Origin: an uncultured Halomonas sp.
GTDB lineage: Bacteria > Pseudomonadota > Gammaproteobacteria > Pseudomonadales > Halomonadaceae
Direction of reading: 5' to 3'
Assembly (NCBI RefSeq): GCF_947493865.1
Contig: NZ_CANLTC010000004.1
Location: forward strand, 1-64,000
DNA: 64,000 bases
Shown: positions 63,216 to 64,000 of the stretch, piece after piece
Numbering within the stretch: the stretch's first letter is position 1
Layout: the number at the start of each line of letters is the position of its first letter
Made by a program: the position numbers and the translations under genes
Notes under the pieces: model-generated
Seen by the model: the letters and a program-made list of their open reading frames with translations, nothing else
What the model was told of the DNA's origin: nothing
The model's database searches: none

Positions 63216-64000
63216 TCACAGCAGGCATAATGTAAAGGTTTTAAGCGTGGCGCTGCGCTGGCATTCAGGACCTGGGTCACCATTTACCAGAATGACCAAA
63301 TCACCCGCCTGTGCTTCAGCATAGCCCGAACGCCGCGCCACTTCCGCCGCACTCAGCCGAGCGCCATGAGCAACTTCAAAGTGCCTTGCACCCTGCTTCA
63401 CCAACAGAAAATCAAGCAAGCGCTGATGTTCGAGTTCACTAGGACTCACTGCCTTATACACCCTACCCGACCACTTCTGGCCCTCCAGTACTGAAGCGAC
63501 CGCTCCACGCTGCCTGTCGGCATCAGCCACCCAATCCGGGGCCAGGCTACGCGTACCCGCATACCACGCATCGGCAGTTTGCAGCGCTACTGCCACAAAT
63601 GCCACTATCCACCACCCCATCACACGCCATCGCCGTGCGCCAGCCCGCCAAGCTCCCCACCAAAGCCCGGCAAGAACGATCAGAAGAAATGCAAGGGGTG
63701 CAGCAAAACGCCCGGTCACGCGAAAACGCTCGTATAGTGGATCGAATAGCCCAGGGATCTCCAGCGACATGAGGACATGCCCCGCTATGCGCAGATCGAA
63801 AGTCATGGCATAAAGCACCAACGCGAAGCATGCCACCAATAGCCGAAAAAGCCGTTGGCGTCGCCATCCCGTACCCAAGACCGGCTGTGATAAAGGTGAG
63901 AGACGCCGGGAAAGTAGCGCCATGATCAGAGAGGCAAACAGCAACCCCCAGGCGCCAGTGCCCAGATAAAGAATCGCATCGCCTTGAGGAGCCTCCCGAA
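63216..64000 (-). CDS. Polytopic membrane protein, cut by the window edge
   Basis: The reading frame stays open to the right end of the window, so only the C-terminal 261 residues are seen. Four hydrophobic helices are visible (for example LLVACFALVLYAMTF, LAFLLIVLAGLWW, VMGWWIVAFVAVAL), then a soluble C-terminal part of about 120 residues with two possibly paired cysteines (PGPECQ and TLCLL). The position upstream of gtrB-gtrA suggests the third, serotype-specific member of a Gtr set that adds a sugar to a surface polymer, but there is no recognisable motif in the visible part. Confidence 0.7.
   Translation of the reverse strand, partial: REAPQGDAILYLGTGAWGLLFASLIMALLSRRLSPLSQPVLGTGWRRQRLFRLLVACFALVLYAMTFDLRIAGHVLMSLEIPGLFDPLYERFRVTGRFAAPLAFLLIVLAGLWWGAWRAGARRWRVMGWWIVAFVAVALQTADAWYAGTRSLAPDWVADADRQRGAVASVLEGQKWSGRVYKAVSPSELEHQRLLDFLLVKQGARHFEVAHGARLSAAEVARRSGYAEAQAGDLVILVNGDPGPECQRSATLKTFTLCLL

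Noticed and set aside
1..64000. CRISPR array, prophage, conjugative element or toxin-antitoxin pair
   Set aside because: No regularly spaced direct repeats, integrase, transposase, phage structural gene or typical small gene pair is visible. Gene order and composition look like core chromosome throughout.

Overview
The window is a continuous stretch of core chromosome from a moderately GC-rich gammaproteobacterium. A Halomonadaceae member (Halomonas-like) fits best. The grounds are a six-subunit Na+-translocating NADH:quinone reductase operon, an acidic tail on ribosomal protein L25, a large polyamine-catabolism locus, LPS/Kdo genes in gammaproteobacterial order, the classic hemA-prfA-prmC and lolB-ispE-tRNA-prs-rplY-pth-ychF arrangements, and a Tus-like replication-terminus protein. 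I see no prophage, insertion sequence, CRISPR array or biosynthetic gene cluster.

Layout. 0.1-16.2 kb (minus strand): a glycine-zipper envelope protein, then a polyamine uptake and degradation locus with two PuuB-like FAD oxidases, gamma-glutamylputrescine synthetase (puuA), two PotF-type binding proteins, one PotGHI transporter, a glutathione S-transferase homologue, a succinate-semialdehyde dehydrogenase, mmsA and an omega-amino acid:pyruvate aminotransferase. Together these can carry putrescine to succinate, and beta-alanine-type products to acetyl-CoA. 16.5-23.0 kb (minus): purU, a LysR regulator, moeB, lrp and the hemA-prfA-prmC operon. 23.2-30.7 kb (plus): TPR lipoprotein, lolB, ispE, tRNA-Gln, prs, rplY, pth, ychF, tRNA-Met. 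30.8-39.6 kb (minus): comEC-exbB-exbD-msbA-lpxK-ycaR-kdsB-ptp-murB, an envelope-biogenesis run. 39.7-42.3 kb: a DUF2062 protein and lolD-lolC without lolE. 42.5-46.5 kb (plus): aguA-aguB (agmatine to putrescine), trhO, and a tus-like gene behind a 12-codon mini-ORF. 46.5-53.8 kb (minus): nqrABCDEF-apbE-nqrM. 54.1-59.2 kb: long-form GAPDH and mfd. 59.4-61.5 kb: two L,D-transpeptidases around an Lpp/OprI-like lipoprotein. 61.7-64.0 kb (minus): gtrA-gtrB and a membrane protein cut by the window edge.

The most unusual signal is not a gene. Six intergenic elements (four of type A, two of type B) share two conserved arms and a nested-hairpin plan. Their outer and inner stems differ in sequence from copy to copy but remain self-complementary within each copy, which looks like compensatory change. 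Four of the six begin exactly at the stop codon of the upstream gene (potF, ychF, murB, mfd) in the same orientation. I consider this a structured repeat family worth describing.

Two limits apply. All product names come from reading motifs and remembered family sequences, without database searches. Several start codons were chosen by ribosome-binding site, overlap and family length, as noted in the entries.
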